Below are positions 6,828 to 15,820 of a DNA stretch of 43,044 bases, piece after piece. Source of the DNA: GCA-2786165 sp964625775. Its GTDB lineage: Bacteria > Pseudomonadota > Gammaproteobacteria > Legionellales > Legionellaceae. The notes beneath the pieces were generated by a model. That model saw only the letters and a list, made by a program, of their open reading frames with translations. It made no database searches and was not told where the DNA came from. The translations under genes and the position numbers were made by a program. Within the stretch, counting starts at the first letter, position 1. Each line of letters begins with the position of its first letter. The stretch is from NCBI GenBank assembly GCA_964625775.1, contig CAZVEH010000019.1:1-43044 (forward strand). The letters are read 5' to 3'.

Positions 6828-9408
6828 ATTAAGACAAGCATTTTTAGATTATTTTGTGAAAAAAGGACATACATTGGTGCAAAGCAGTGCTTTGGTGCCG
6901 GGCAATGATCCTACTTTGTTATTCACCAATGCGGGTATGGTGCAATTTAAGGACGTATTTTTAGGCCAAGATGTGCGGCCTTATCGCCGAGCTGTGAGTT
7001 CGCAACGTTGTTTGCGCGCGGGCGGCAAACACAACGATTTGGAAAATGTCGGATACACGGCTCGTCACCACACTTTTTTTGAAATGTTGGGCAATTTTAG
7101 TTTTGGCGATTATTTCAAACAGGATGCCATACGCTTTGCTTGGGAATTTTTAACTCAGGTTTTGGCAATACCCGCCTCTCGTTTATGGGTCACGGTTTAT
7201 TTAGATGACGATGAAGCTGCAGAGATTTGGCAAAAGGATATCGGGGTGGCGCCGGATCGAATCTCTCGTTGTGGTGAAAAAGATAATTTTTGGTCGATGG
7301 GCGATACTGGCCCTTGTGGTCCTTGTACCGAAATATTTTATGATCATGGCCCAGAAATCGCAGGAGGCCCCCCAGGCAGTCCTGATGCCGATGGCGATCG
7401 GTACATTGAAATCTGGAATTTGGTATTTATGCAGTTCAACCGTGATAAGCAAGGGCATTTGCATCCTTTGCCACAACCGTCTGTGGATACGGGGATGGGG
7501 TTGGAGCGCATTACGGCGGTGGTTCAAGGGGTTCATAACAATTATCATATCGATACGTTTCAATATTTGATAGAACAAATTTTGGTGTTAACCCCAGGAC
7601 TTGATCCTGAGCATCCTTCCTTGAAAGTGGTGGCGGATCATTTGCGGGCATGTGCCTTTTTATTGGCCGATGGTGTGATTCCCAGCAACGAAGGACGTGG
7701 GTATGTATTAAGACGTATCATTCGGCGTGCCGTACGTCACGGATATGCATTAGGCTTGCCTGTACCGTTTTTCCACCAGCTGGTGACCCCCTTGATCACG
7801 GTCATGGGGCAAGCATATCCTGAATTGGTCACCCAGCAACGCCACATTGAACAACGCTTAGAACAAGAAGAACAACAATTTGCGCGTACGCTTGAACAAG
7901 GTTTGCGGCTGTTGCAGGAACAAATTCAACAAGGTGATCTGCACACTATTTCCGGTGATATGGCGTTTAAATTATACGATACCTACGGCTTTCCGTTGGA
8001 TTTGACGGCTGATATAGCACGTGAACAAGGGTTAGCCATCGACATGGAAGGCTTTCATCATTGCATGCGCCAACAACGTGCTCAATCGCAATCTGCCAGT
8101 CAATTTGATGCAAATTATCATGATCTGGCACCGATCGCAGTGAGTTCGAGTTTCCATGGATACGAACAAGATGATTTACAATCCGATGTGGTAGCCTTGA
8201 TCCAAGACGGCAAAGCGGTTGATCAGTTGCGTTCCGGTGCACAGGGCATTGTGGTGTTGCAGGCAACGCCATTTTATGCAGAATCCGGCGGGCAAATTGG
8301 TGATACCGGTACTTTATCTGCTGAAGGCTGTTTGTTCCGTGTGGATGAAACGCAACAGCAAGGTTCTGCCATCCTACATAGGGGGCAGGTTTTAAAAGGT
8401 GATCTACAGCTGAAACAAAACGTGTTGGCAACAGTGGATGTGTTGCGACGAGATGCTATTCGCTTGAATCATAGTGCAACGCATTTGGTCCATGCTGCGT
8501 TGCGCTCAGTACTGGGCGAGCATGTGGCGCAAAGGGGTTCCTTGGTGGAAGCTGATCGTGCTCGTTTTGATTTTACGCACGGTGCTGCTGTGTCTGCACA
8601 AGAGTTAGAGCGTGTAGAATCTTTGGTCAATCAACAGGTGCGGTTGAATCATGCCATTGAAACTGCTGTGATGTCTTTAGAGGACGCTAAAAGTTCGGGT
8701 GCTGCGGCTTTATTTGGTGAAAAATATTCTGATCAAGTACGTGTCTTATCTATGGGTGAGTTTTCTAAAGAATTATGCGGTGGTACGCACGCCAGACGTA
8801 CGGGTGACATCGGTTTGTTTAAAATCACCGCAGAATATGGTGTAGCCAGCGGAGTACGGCGCATTGAATTTGTCACTGGGGATGCCGCGATGCTGTGGGT
8901 GAATGGGCGCTTACAAACCTTAAGTTCCGTTTCTGGCTTACTCAAAACTCAGCCCGATGCGGTATTGGAAAAGCTACAGCAAACCCTGCAAACCATGAAG
9001 CAGCAGGAAAAGGACTTATTGCAGAGTAAACAGGGGTCCTTGGAGCAAAAAAGCAAAGAACTCAGCAGTGACTCCGCGAGAAAAATAGGTGATGTGCTGG
9101 TTGTGGTAGAGCGCTTGGATGAGTTATCGGTGCAAGATTGTAATATTTTAGCGGATAGATTGTCGTCAGGTTCGCAGGTCGTTACAGTATTAGTCACGGT
9201 TAAAAATAACAATGTGTCTGTGATTGCAACGGTGAGCAAAACGTTATTGCCACTGTTCTCTGCAGTGGATTTGGTAAAACAAGTCTGTGGTAAAGGCGGT
9301 GGCCGGCCTGATCGAGCCCAAGGTGGCGGTCCTGTGCGAGATAATTTGGATAAAGCTATTGATGGGTTGAAAAGAGAATTATTTCAAAAGATTGAAACTA
9401 TAAGGTAA
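6811..9408 (+). CDS. alaS: Alanyl-tRNA synthetase
   Basis: This enzyme charges tRNA-Ala and edits mischarged Ser/Gly. The 865-aa product is close to E. coli AlaS (876). The N-terminal class II catalytic core opens ELRQAFLDYFVKKGHTLVQS, and contains LFTNAGMVQFKDVFLG, SQRCLRAGGKHNDLENVG and GDTGPCGPCTEIFYDHG. The editing domain has the metal-binding pair H554 and H558 (NHSATH) and C656/H660 (CGGTH). The C-terminal DHHA1-type domain ends with the conserved GKGGGRPDRAQGGG. Two adjacent ATGs (6811 and 6814) could start it. It overlaps recX by 17 bases. Confidence 0.98.
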   Translation: MMNTAELRQAFLDYFVKKGHTLVQSSALVPGNDPTLLFTNAGMVQFKDVFLGQDVRPYRRAVSSQRCLRAGGKHNDLENVGYTARHHTFFEMLGNFSFGDYFKQDAIRFAWEFLTQVLAIPASRLWVTVYLDDDEAAEIWQKDIGVAPDRISRCGEKDNFWSMGDTGPCGPCTEIFYDHGPEIAGGPPGSPDADGDRYIEIWNLVFMQFNRDKQGHLHPLPQPSVDTGMGLERITAVVQGVHNNYHIDTFQYLIEQILVLTPGLDPEHPSLKVVADHLRACAFLLADGVIPSNEGRGYVLRRIIRRAVRHGYALGLPVPFFHQLVTPLITVMGQAYPELVTQQRHIEQRLEQEEQQFARTLEQGLRLLQEQIQQGDLHTISGDMAFKLYDTYGFPLDLTADIAREQGLAIDMEGFHHCMRQQRAQSQSASQFDANYHDLAPIAVSSSFHGYEQDDLQSDVVALIQDGKAVDQLRSGAQGIVVLQATPFYAESGGQIGDTGTLSAEGCLFRVDETQQQGSAILHRGQVLKGDLQLKQNVLATVDVLRRDAIRLNHSATHLVHAALRSVLGEHVAQRGSLVEADRARFDFTHGAAVSAQELERVESLVNQQVRLNHAIETAVMSLEDAKSSGAAALFGEKYSDQVRVLSMGEFSKELCGGTHARRTGDIGLFKITAEYGVASGVRRIEFVTGDAAMLWVNGRLQTLSSVSGLLKTQPDAVLEKLQQTLQTMKQQEKDLLQSKQGSLEQKSKELSSDSARKIGDVLVVVERLDELSVQDCNILADRLSSGSQVVTVLVTVKNNNVSVIATVSKTLLPLFSAVDLVKQVCGKGGGRPDRAQGGGPVRDNLDKAIDGLKRELFQKIETIR

Positions 9409-9652
9409 AAGAATCGGATAATGGTATAGAAGAAAAACCAATACATTAGAACCGTATCTAAATTATGAATATAAAACTCTACATGATGTGTTTTATACAT
9501 GCTGAGATGCTTATACGTTGAACCAGCAGTCGTTAGATGACTTTGATCACTTCGTCATGTTATTGGATGAATTTTAATGACCATAATTTCTCTTCGACTG
9601 ATCAACACAAAATTGATTCATTATAGAAATAGCCTTAGGTTTGATTAAATAT

Positions 9653-10042
9653 ATGAAAAAAATAATAATCCCATTGTTGATCATGGCCGGATTTTGTCAT
9701 GCAGGTGTTATCAAACCTACGGCTCATAGTAGAGCTAACTGCTTTGGATTTAATGAGTCAGTCACATGGCATTTAGGTCATTCATATTGGTGGCGAGTAG
9801 AAAGTCGCCATTATGCTTCCATTCGATCTATACGTGCCCATCATATTCTTAATAGTGGTAAACAGTTTACTTGGCGCGCAATTGCTTATCATGCAACCGA
9901 AGGATATTCAACACGAGGCGATCATTGGTATGTTGTTGGAATGCATTACTATTATCCGTATGGGCCCAATAACAAAGAAGTTTTGGATAATACCACTATG
10001 GCGGTTGACTGTGGTATGGAGGGCGGGTGGTGGGATCATTAA
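9653..10042 (+). CDS. Small exported Trp/His/Tyr-rich protein, unknown function
   Basis: I do not recognise a family. The 129-aa product starts with a clear Sec signal peptide (MKKIIIPLLIMAGFCHA, cleavage before GV), leaving a mature protein of about 112 residues unusually rich in Trp, His and Tyr: SVTWHLGHSYWWRVESRHY, then DHWYVVGMHYYYPYG and a C-terminal GGWWDH. Two cysteines (in ANCFGF and VDCGMEG) could form a disulfide. A TTG at 9641 is an alternative start, but the ATG at 9653 begins the signal peptide. The next gene starts 10 bases later with a strong ribosome site, so the two are probably one operon of exported proteins. 9409-9652 shows no gene. Confidence 0.7.
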   Translation: MKKIIIPLLIMAGFCHAGVIKPTAHSRANCFGFNESVTWHLGHSYWWRVESRHYASIRSIRAHHILNSGKQFTWRAIAYHATEGYSTRGDHWYVVGMHYYYPYGPNNKEVLDNTTMAVDCGMEGGWWDH

Positions 10043-10052
10043 GGAGATTTAA

Positions 10053-10853
10053 ATGCAAAAAAAAAGTTTGATTTTTTGTGGTATTTTATTTATGAGTCAG
10101 TATGTTCTGGCTGAAGAAGCATCAGAATTGGCTGAAATAGATAAGAAACGCATGGAAATCATTAAAAAAGAGCTTACGGAAAAAGGTATTCCAGCTCCAG
10201 ATGGTGGCGTGACCATTATGCCTAGTAAAAAGATGAAATCCTATGAAGAAATGCATGTCGAAAGAGAAAAATTAAAAAAGCAAATGGAAAAATACGGTTT
10301 TATTAAAAAGAAAAATCCACAAGTCAGAAGATTATTAGAAGCAAAACAAATCACGAAAGTTGATTTACATTTAAATGCAATGAATGCTATGCCTCAAGAT
10401 TCTGTTTATCATAAAGATATCTCTGAGATAAAAATGGCCTATGCTTTTATGGGTGTGCCTAAATCAGAAGTTGATACAGTGATTGGATTTGTTCCAATTA
10501 TTACGTATGTTGCAAATAAGGGATGGGTCGGTGCAGCTGAAGTGTTTGAAAAAGCTGGCGTGGGCTTGTGTAGTTACAGTGAAAACAATCTCAAGTATAG
10601 CCATGGAGCTATTATTTTAGCTGAAGAAGATATTACACGAGAAGTTAATGGAAAGGCTACTACACTTGATGTCATGGGTGAAGATGGTACTGGGTACGTT
10701 TATAATCTTGAATGGTATGACAACAATTTTTTTAGACAACTGGAGTGTACTCATCCAAAATATGATAAATCTATTACAAGAAAAGTAATAGAAATGGCAA
10801 AAGCGATTGATACCTATAATACTTTACCAAAAATTCAGGAGCTGCAACAATAG
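10053..10853 (+). CDS. Exported protein with charged helical N-terminal region, unknown function
   Basis: I do not recognise a family. The 266-aa product has a signal peptide (MQKKSLIFCGILFMSQYVLA, cleavage before EE). A highly charged, probably coiled-coil stretch follows (about residues 21-95; ELAEIDKKRMEIIKKELTEK, EEMHVEREKLKKQMEKYG). The C-terminal half looks globular (YAFMGVPKSEVDTVIGFVPI, GWVGAAEVFEKAGVGLCSYS, GYVYNLEWYDNNFFRQLECT) with two cysteines. AAGGAG seven bases before the ATG is a strong ribosome site overlapping the end of the previous gene. Base composition is more AT-rich than the neighbouring housekeeping genes, which would fit an accessory gene, but this was judged by eye. 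Confidence 0.7.
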   Translation: MQKKSLIFCGILFMSQYVLAEEASELAEIDKKRMEIIKKELTEKGIPAPDGGVTIMPSKKMKSYEEMHVEREKLKKQMEKYGFIKKKNPQVRRLLEAKQITKVDLHLNAMNAMPQDSVYHKDISEIKMAYAFMGVPKSEVDTVIGFVPIITYVANKGWVGAAEVFEKAGVGLCSYSENNLKYSHGAIILAEEDITREVNGKATTLDVMGEDGTGYVYNLEWYDNNFFRQLECTHPKYDKSITRKVIEMAKAIDTYNTLPKIQELQQ

Positions 10854-10903
10854 AGTTTAGGCACGGCAAACGCATCTTATGGTTATAAATAAACCTAAAT
10901 GCC

Positions 10904-10988
10904 GTCTTTGCGAACGATAGTGAAGCAATCCAGTTCAGATGCCCAATGAGGCATGGCTCTGGATCGCTTCGCTATCGCTCGCAAAGAC
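10904..10988. repeat. Palindromic intergenic repeat (GTCTTTGCGA family)
   Basis: The left arm 10904-10933 reads GTCTTTGCGAACGATAG then TGAAGCAATCCAG. The right arm 10959-10988 is its near-perfect inverse (CTGGATCGCTTCGC, TATCGCTCGCAAAGAC). The loop is about 25 bases. This would form a very stable hairpin. It follows the exported-protein pair and could act as a terminator-like end for that transcript, although no T-run follows directly. Similar palindromes are widely dispersed in many bacterial genomes. Confidence 0.85.
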
Positions 10989-11023
10989 AATTTTTATAAT
11001 GAAATAAGTTCAAATAGATGCGG

Positions 11024-11134
11024 TTGCCCTGAGAGTTAGGGCAAAATCATGTGTGATCCACCGTACCGCGCTTTATGCGCGGTATCCAGATAACGTCCTA
11101 GACGCCTAGATCCTGCGGACAAGCCGCAGGACGT
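11024..11134 (+). promoter_or_regulatory. Structured leader or repeat cluster upstream of the fliA-like gene
   Basis: Several short inverted repeats are packed before the sigma-factor gene: TTGCCCT/AGGGCAA (11024-11044), TACCGCGC/GCGCGGTA (11064-11084) and TCCTGCGG/CCGCAGGA (11111-11131). A further pairing of ACGTCCT (11093-11099) with AGGACGT (11128-11134) competes with the third hairpin. The last two resemble dispersed intergenic repeats in other genomes, so this may be a degenerate repeat rather than a regulator. No confident promoter was found here. Confidence 0.45.
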
Positions 11135-11152
11135 GGGAAGATAGAGCGGAGG

Positions 11153-11902
11153 ATGGGATACACTACAACAGGGAGAAAAGCGTTGGATGCTTTGTCAGGA
11201 AAGACACACCTACACGAACAAACACAAGAAACTTTGATCAAAAGCCATGCTTTGTTGGTCAAAAGAATTGCGCATCATTTGTCTGGACGTTTGCCTCGTT
11301 CGATTTTGATGGATGATTTGATGCAAGCCGGCATGCTGGGTTTACTGGAAGCCGTGCGCTTGTATGATGAAAGCAAAGGGGCGTCTTTTGAAACTTATGC
11401 CAGTATTCGAATTCGTGGCTATATGCTGGATGAAGTACGACGTAATGATTGGGTGCCGCGGTCGGTGTATCGTAACTCTCGCATGATTGCCCAAGCAGTA
11501 CGTTTGGTTGAAAATCGAGTGGGTCGCGAAGCCAGTGATCATGATGTGGCTCAAGAGATGGGTCTAGATCTTAAGGATTATCACGAATTATTGGCCGATA
11601 CCAATGGAGCTCATTTGTACGGTTTTGATGATTTGGGTGTCACGGATGATATGTTACGCGATGACATGCATGGTGCAACCACTGAGCCGCAAGCCAGTTT
11701 ATTGCAGTCGGATTTTAAATCACATTTAGCAGCTGTGATTGATGGACTGCCGCAAAACGAGCGTATGGTCTTGTCGTTGTATTACGAGCATGATTTGAAT
11801 TTAAAAGAAATTGGTGATGTGATGGGCGTGACTGAGTCGCGCGTTTCGCAGATTCATAGCCAAGCAACGCACCGTATTCGAGCGCGTTTAGAACAGGATT
11901 AA
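11153..11902 (+). CDS. fliA: RNA polymerase sigma factor of the FliA (sigma-28) family
   Basis: This is an alternative sigma factor of the flagellar/motility class. The 249-aa length is typical (E. coli 239). Region 2 is clear: LVKRIAHHLSGRLPRSILMD, DLMQAGMLGLLEAVRLYD, ASFETYASIRIRGYMLDEVR and NDWVPRSVYRN. Region 3 contains GREASDHDVAQEMGLDLKDY and a FliA-like DTNGAHLYGFDDL. Region 4 reads LPQNERMVLSLYYEHDLNLK followed by EIGDVMGVTESRVSQIHSQA, the -35-binding helix-turn-helix. The ATG at 11153 abuts GGAGG too closely for ideal spacing, so the exact start is uncertain. No flagellar, chemotaxis or flgM gene is in this window; prfB follows 4 bases later. Confidence 0.9.
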   Translation: MGYTTTGRKALDALSGKTHLHEQTQETLIKSHALLVKRIAHHLSGRLPRSILMDDLMQAGMLGLLEAVRLYDESKGASFETYASIRIRGYMLDEVRRNDWVPRSVYRNSRMIAQAVRLVENRVGREASDHDVAQEMGLDLKDYHELLADTNGAHLYGFDDLGVTDDMLRDDMHGATTEPQASLLQSDFKSHLAAVIDGLPQNERMVLSLYYEHDLNLKEIGDVMGVTESRVSQIHSQATHRIRARLEQD

Positions 11903-11906
11903 TGAT

Positions 11907-13014
11907 ATGTTAGAAGTCAATCAATTACAGTTACAGATGACAGATTTGGATCAGCGGGTTGCATCGCTTCGGGGGTATCTTTGACTTTGATCGCCTTGCA
12001 GAACGTTTGGAAGAAGTTGTTCGTGAGTTAGAATCTCCTTCTATTTGGGATAATCCTGAGCATGCCCAAGCCTTGGGTAAAGAACGTGCACAGCTTGAAG
12101 CCATAGTGCATACCCTTCAAAACTTACAACAATCCCTACATGATTTGGTGGATTTGTTTGCTATGGCGCTTGCCGAGTCCGATGAAAGCATGATTCAAGA
12201 CGTGGCCAAAGACTTGGCTGAAGTAGCTCGCCAGGTGGAGCATTTAGAATTCCAACGCATGTTTTCAGGTAAAATGGACCGCGCCAATGCTTATCTTGAT
12301 ATTCAATCAGGTTCAGGCGGAACAGAAGCGCAGGACTGGGCAGAAATGATTTTGCGTATGTATTTACGCTGGGGCGAACAGCATGGGTTTGTCACCGAGT
12401 TGGCAGAGTGTTCAGCGGGTGATGTGGCGGGTATTAAATCTGCTACGATTTATTTTCAAGGCGATCATGCTTTTGGTTGGTTGCGTACTGAAACAGGCGT
12501 TCATCGCTTGGTGCGTAAATCGCCGTTTGACTCTGGCAACCGACGCCATACCTCATTTGCATCTGTATTTGTGTCGCCTGAGGTAGATGATGATATTGAA
12601 ATCACGGTTAATCCTGCCGATCTGCGCATCGATACCTATCGTGCTTCAGGAGCAGGCGGACAGCATGTGAATCGTACGGATTCGGCGGTGCGTATCACCC
12701 ATCTTCCCAGTGGTATCGTGGTACAATGCCAGACTGATCGTAGTCAGCATAAAAACAAAGATCAGGCGATGAAGCAATTGCGCGCAAAATTATATGAAAT
12801 GGAAATGCAAAAAAAGAACGCGGCGATGCAAGCCTTAGAAGACACAAAATCGGACATTGGATGGGGCGCACAAATTCGTTCTTATGTCTTGGATCAATCC
12901 AGGATCAAAGATTTACGCACTGGGGTTGAAACCAGCAATACTCAAGCAGTATTGGATGGAGATTTGGACCAATTTATTGAAGCAAGTTTGAAAGCAGGAG
13001 TAGAAGGCGCATGA
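11907..13014 (+). CDS. prfB: Peptide chain release factor 2 (programmed +1 frameshift)
   Basis: RF2 reads UGA and UAA stops and triggers peptide release. Translation starts at the ATG at 11907 (AGGA eight bases upstream, inside fliA) and reads 25 codons to an in-frame TGA at 11982-11984. A +1 slip at CTT-TGA-C then continues in the frame running to 13014, giving 368 aa (E. coli 365). After the shift the numbering matches E. coli: the anticodon-like SPF falls at residues 205-207 and the catalytic GGQ at 250-252. The frameshift is the known autoregulatory switch: low RF2 favours slippage. The last 4 bases overlap lysS (ATGA). Confidence 0.96.
11970..11985 (+). promoter_or_regulatory. RF2 programmed frameshift site
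   Basis: CGGGGGTATCTTTGAC contains the internal Shine-Dalgarno-like GGGGG, the slippery CTT codon and the in-frame TGA followed by C, the same arrangement as the classical RF2 site (AGGGGGTATCTTTGAC). The C after the stop makes it a weak terminator and favours slippage. Confidence 0.95.
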
Positions 13015-14501
13015 CAGAAGAATTGATTGATGATCGAGATGTATATGAAATTCGGCAACAAAAATTAGCGGATTTACGCACACAAGGGTTTGATTTTCCT
13101 AATCATTTTCGAAGAAGCCACACGGCAGCCGATATCATTGCGCAATTTGCGCAACTGACCCAGGACGTTTTGGTGGAAAAACGCATTGAAGTAGCCATTG
13201 CCGGTCGCGTTGTATTAAGGCGTTTGATGGGCAAAGCCAGTTTTTTCCATTTACAAGATGTGTCTGGACGCATGCAAGTTTATCTACGAGAACAAGATGT
13301 TCCTGAAGCTTATGAGCAATTTAAGCTCTGGGATTTGGGTGATATTGTGGGTGTTGAAGGTTATTTGTTTATTACCAAAACAGGCGAATTAACGGTTCAT
13401 GCCACCGCATTGCGATTATTGACCAAATCCTTGCGGCCCTTACCTGATAAATTTCATGGGCTGTCTGACCTAGAAATGCGTTATCGCAAACGGTACGTGG
13501 ATTTGATTGCGAATGAAGACAGTCGCAAACTGTTTTTGATTCGCTCCAAATTAGTGACATCGTTACGACGCTTTATGGATCAACATCAATTTTTAGAAGT
13601 GGAAACACCGATGATGCATCCGATCCCCGGAGGGGCTTTGGCAAGACCTTTTGTGACTTATCATAATTCCTTAGATATGGAAATGTTTCTACGTATCGCA
13701 CCAGAATTATATCTTAAACGCCTTGTGGTCGGTGGATTTGAGCGCGTGTATGAGATCAATCGTAATTTTCGTAATGAAGGTATTTCAACTCGACATAATC
13801 CCGAATTTACCATGATGGAATTCTATCAAGCGTATGCGGACTATAACGATTTGATGAATTTTACAGAGCGTTTGATGCAACACTTGTGCGATGAAGTCCT
13901 GCAACAGAGACAGATTGTATATCAAGGGCACACCATTGATTTTGATAAGCCTTTTGCACGACTGACCATTCAAGACGCCATTCTTCATTATCATCCCTCA
14001 TTGAGTATCGAGCAGATTCAAACGGTACCAGGGTGTCGCGACATCTTAGACAAGATGGGCTTTGCCTATAAAACCACAGACGAAGTGGGCAAATTACAAA
14101 TGATTTTGTTTGAAGAAACGGTGGAGCATCAGTTGATTCAACCGACTTTTGTGACAGCTTACCCCACTGAGGTGTCTCCTTTGGCAAGACCTTCGGCAGC
14201 CGATCCCAGTTTGACCGATCGGTTTGAATTGTTTATTGCTGGTAGAGAACTGGCCAATGGGTTTTCCGAGTTAAATGACGCCCAAGATCAGGCGGCGCGT
14301 TTCCAGCGCCAAGTCGCAGAAAAAGATGCGGGAGATTTAGAGGCTATGCATTTTGATCATGATTACATCGAAGCATTGGAATACGGATTGCCTCCTACAG
14401 CCGGGGAGGGTATTGGGATCGATCGTTTGGTGATGTTATTTACAGACTCACCTTCTATTCGTGATGTGATTTTGTTCCCTCATTTGCGCGCATCATCATA
14501 A
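13011..14501 (+). CDS. lysS: Lysyl-tRNA synthetase, class II
   Basis: This enzyme charges tRNA-Lys. The 496-aa product has an N-terminal OB-fold anticodon-binding domain (AGRVVLRRLMGKASFFHLQD and onwards) and a class II catalytic domain. Motif 1 includes FLEVETPMMHPIPGGALARP, motif 2 FRNEGISTRHNPEFTMMEFY and motif 3 GEGIGIDRLVMLF near the C-terminus. Its ATG overlaps the prfB stop in an ATGA, so translation is probably coupled; prfB-lysS is a widely conserved gammaproteobacterial pair. No internal defect is seen. Confidence 0.97.
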   Translation: MTEELIDDRDVYEIRQQKLADLRTQGFDFPNHFRRSHTAADIIAQFAQLTQDVLVEKRIEVAIAGRVVLRRLMGKASFFHLQDVSGRMQVYLREQDVPEAYEQFKLWDLGDIVGVEGYLFITKTGELTVHATALRLLTKSLRPLPDKFHGLSDLEMRYRKRYVDLIANEDSRKLFLIRSKLVTSLRRFMDQHQFLEVETPMMHPIPGGALARPFVTYHNSLDMEMFLRIAPELYLKRLVVGGFERVYEINRNFRNEGISTRHNPEFTMMEFYQAYADYNDLMNFTERLMQHLCDEVLQQRQIVYQGHTIDFDKPFARLTIQDAILHYHPSLSIEQIQTVPGCRDILDKMGFAYKTTDEVGKLQMILFEETVEHQLIQPTFVTAYPTEVSPLARPSAADPSLTDRFELFIAGRELANGFSELNDAQDQAARFQRQVAEKDAGDLEAMHFDHDYIEALEYGLPPTAGEGIGIDRLVMLFTDSPSIRDVILFPHLRASS

Positions 14502-14512
14502 TTGTTCTAATA

Positions 14513-14970
14513 TTGTCATTCCCGCGCAAGGCGGGAATCCATTTTTTGGGCAAAGTGATGATCCGGTNNNNNNNNNNNNNNNNNNNNNNNNNNNNNNNNN
14601 NNNNNNNNNNNNNNNNNNNNNNNNNNNNNNNNNNNNNNNNNNNNNNNNNNNNNNNNNNNNNNNNNNNAGAGCTGTCGATCCCGCAATTCACTACGTTACT
14701 TGCGGGCTACATGAACTAAACAAACCAAACAGCTTACCTTTTGTCATTCCCGCGCAAGGCGGGAATCCATTTTTTGGGCAAAGTGATGATCCGGTTTGGA
14801 GATGGATTCCTGCCTAAGCAACGTAGCCCGCAAGAAAGCGCAGCGAATTGCGGGGGTTACGCTAAACGAGACCAGTGATATACATTCAACATTGATCAGA
14901 GCTGTCGATCCCGCAATTCACTACGTTACTTGCGGGCTACATGAACTAAACATACCAAACAGCCTGCTTT
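14513..14970. repeat. Tandem ~230-base intergenic repeat, interrupted by an assembly gap
   Basis: The unit beginning TTGTCATTCCCGCGCAAGGC occurs at 14513 and again at 14741. The second copy is complete to about 14970. It contains a short hairpin (ATTCCCGC/GGCGGGAAT) and a large palindrome with arms 14823-14854 and 14910-14940, each carrying GTAGCCCGCAAG and GAATTGCGGG or their inverse. The first copy is broken by the N run, and its right end (14668-14735) matches the end of the second copy. No credible gene is present in 14502-15164; frames crossing the repeat have no protein-like features. The remaining 14971-15164 shows nothing recognisable. Confidence 0.9.
14568..14667. other. Assembly gap (100 N) inside the tandem repeat
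   Basis: There are exactly 100 N, a conventional placeholder. The complete second copy has 102 bases between the sequences flanking the gap, so the simplest fill is 102 bases. More tandem copies could be collapsed here. Confidence 0.95.
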
Positions 14971-15164
14971 TTTCAATGATTTAAATCATGCTATTGACAG
15001 GAGATCCTTCGCGCAAAAGACGCTCATTATCACGTTATAGGTGTATTGATAAGTTTTGAGAAGCCCTAGGACCGCGGTGTGTTCGCGCTACCTAGAGCTG
15101 TGTGACATGAGTTGTGATTCAGACCCTTGTGAAATAAGTCTTTATTTTCTTCAACTACCTTTGA

Positions 15165-15713
15165 TCAGGGTGCAGCGTTAGGGATAAAGGCAATTTGATT
15201 GTCTAAGAACTTTGCATCTTTCAAAGACTCTTTGAGGGACTCTGTGAAAAATCTGCGTGCTGCAAAATCTGCAACACCATCAATCAACTTAAATCCTTTA
15301 TTCAAAGCCCAGTTGACATTTGTCGTCAGTGAGGCTTGAAGATGATCGTCAGCCATTGTATCAAAGTGACCTTCTTGGTTAACACGCATACTATTTGCTG
15401 CTGCTTGCAGTGAAATGAAAACCACTGAAGGGATTAAAATCACAAGTGGAATGCAGAAGATCATTGACAGAGCTCTCCATGCGACATAGGTCGCTAGCAA
15501 ATAACAAAATGCTTGAATCACAAATTTTAAATAAGCTTCCATTAATCCGAGACGAATTCTTTGCATGTCTTCTTCGGCGCGAACTGGCGCGGAAGCAGGG
15601 CGTGGACGAAAATTATTAAAAATACCCATATTTTGATCAAATAAAGCACCCCAAGTCCTAGGGTTGTTTTCAGGTTCTGTGCTGTGGTTTCTTTCGCCTT
15701 GAGCTACACTCAT
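15165..15713 (-). CDS. Membrane protein with two adjacent hydrophobic helices, unknown function
   Basis: I do not recognise a family. From the ATG at 15713 (GAGG seven bases upstream) the product has 182 aa; an upstream in-frame start at 15815 would add 34 residues without a ribosome site. A polar N-terminus with Asn/Pro/Arg-rich sequence (RTWGALFDQNMGIFNNFRPR) is followed by a long hydrophobic region of about 45 residues, enough for two helices (FVIQAFCYLLATYVAWRALS, MIFCIPLVILIPSVVFISLQ). A soluble, probably helical C-terminus follows. There is no signal peptide before the helices, so it is likely an inner-membrane hairpin protein. It lies downstream of ispA on the same strand, where many relatives carry dxs; dxs is absent here. 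Confidence 0.65.
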   Translation of the reverse strand: MSVAQGERNHSTEPENNPRTWGALFDQNMGIFNNFRPRPASAPVRAEEDMQRIRLGLMEAYLKFVIQAFCYLLATYVAWRALSMIFCIPLVILIPSVVFISLQAAANSMRVNQEGHFDTMADDHLQASLTTNVNWALNKGFKLIDGVADFAARRFFTESLKESLKDAKFLDNQIAFIPNAAP

Positions 15714-15820
15714 TTTTATACCTCGTGATTTAAAATTTTGCCCGATTATAGAGACAGCAGGAAGGTAATTCAAGCATTTTGGATGAGTTTTATTCTTTTT
15801 TGCATGTTTCACCACACGAA

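Noticed and set aside
14796..14984. Short open frame in the tandem repeat after lysS
   Set aside because: It lies within the palindromic repeat and would be present in each repeat copy; no coding features.
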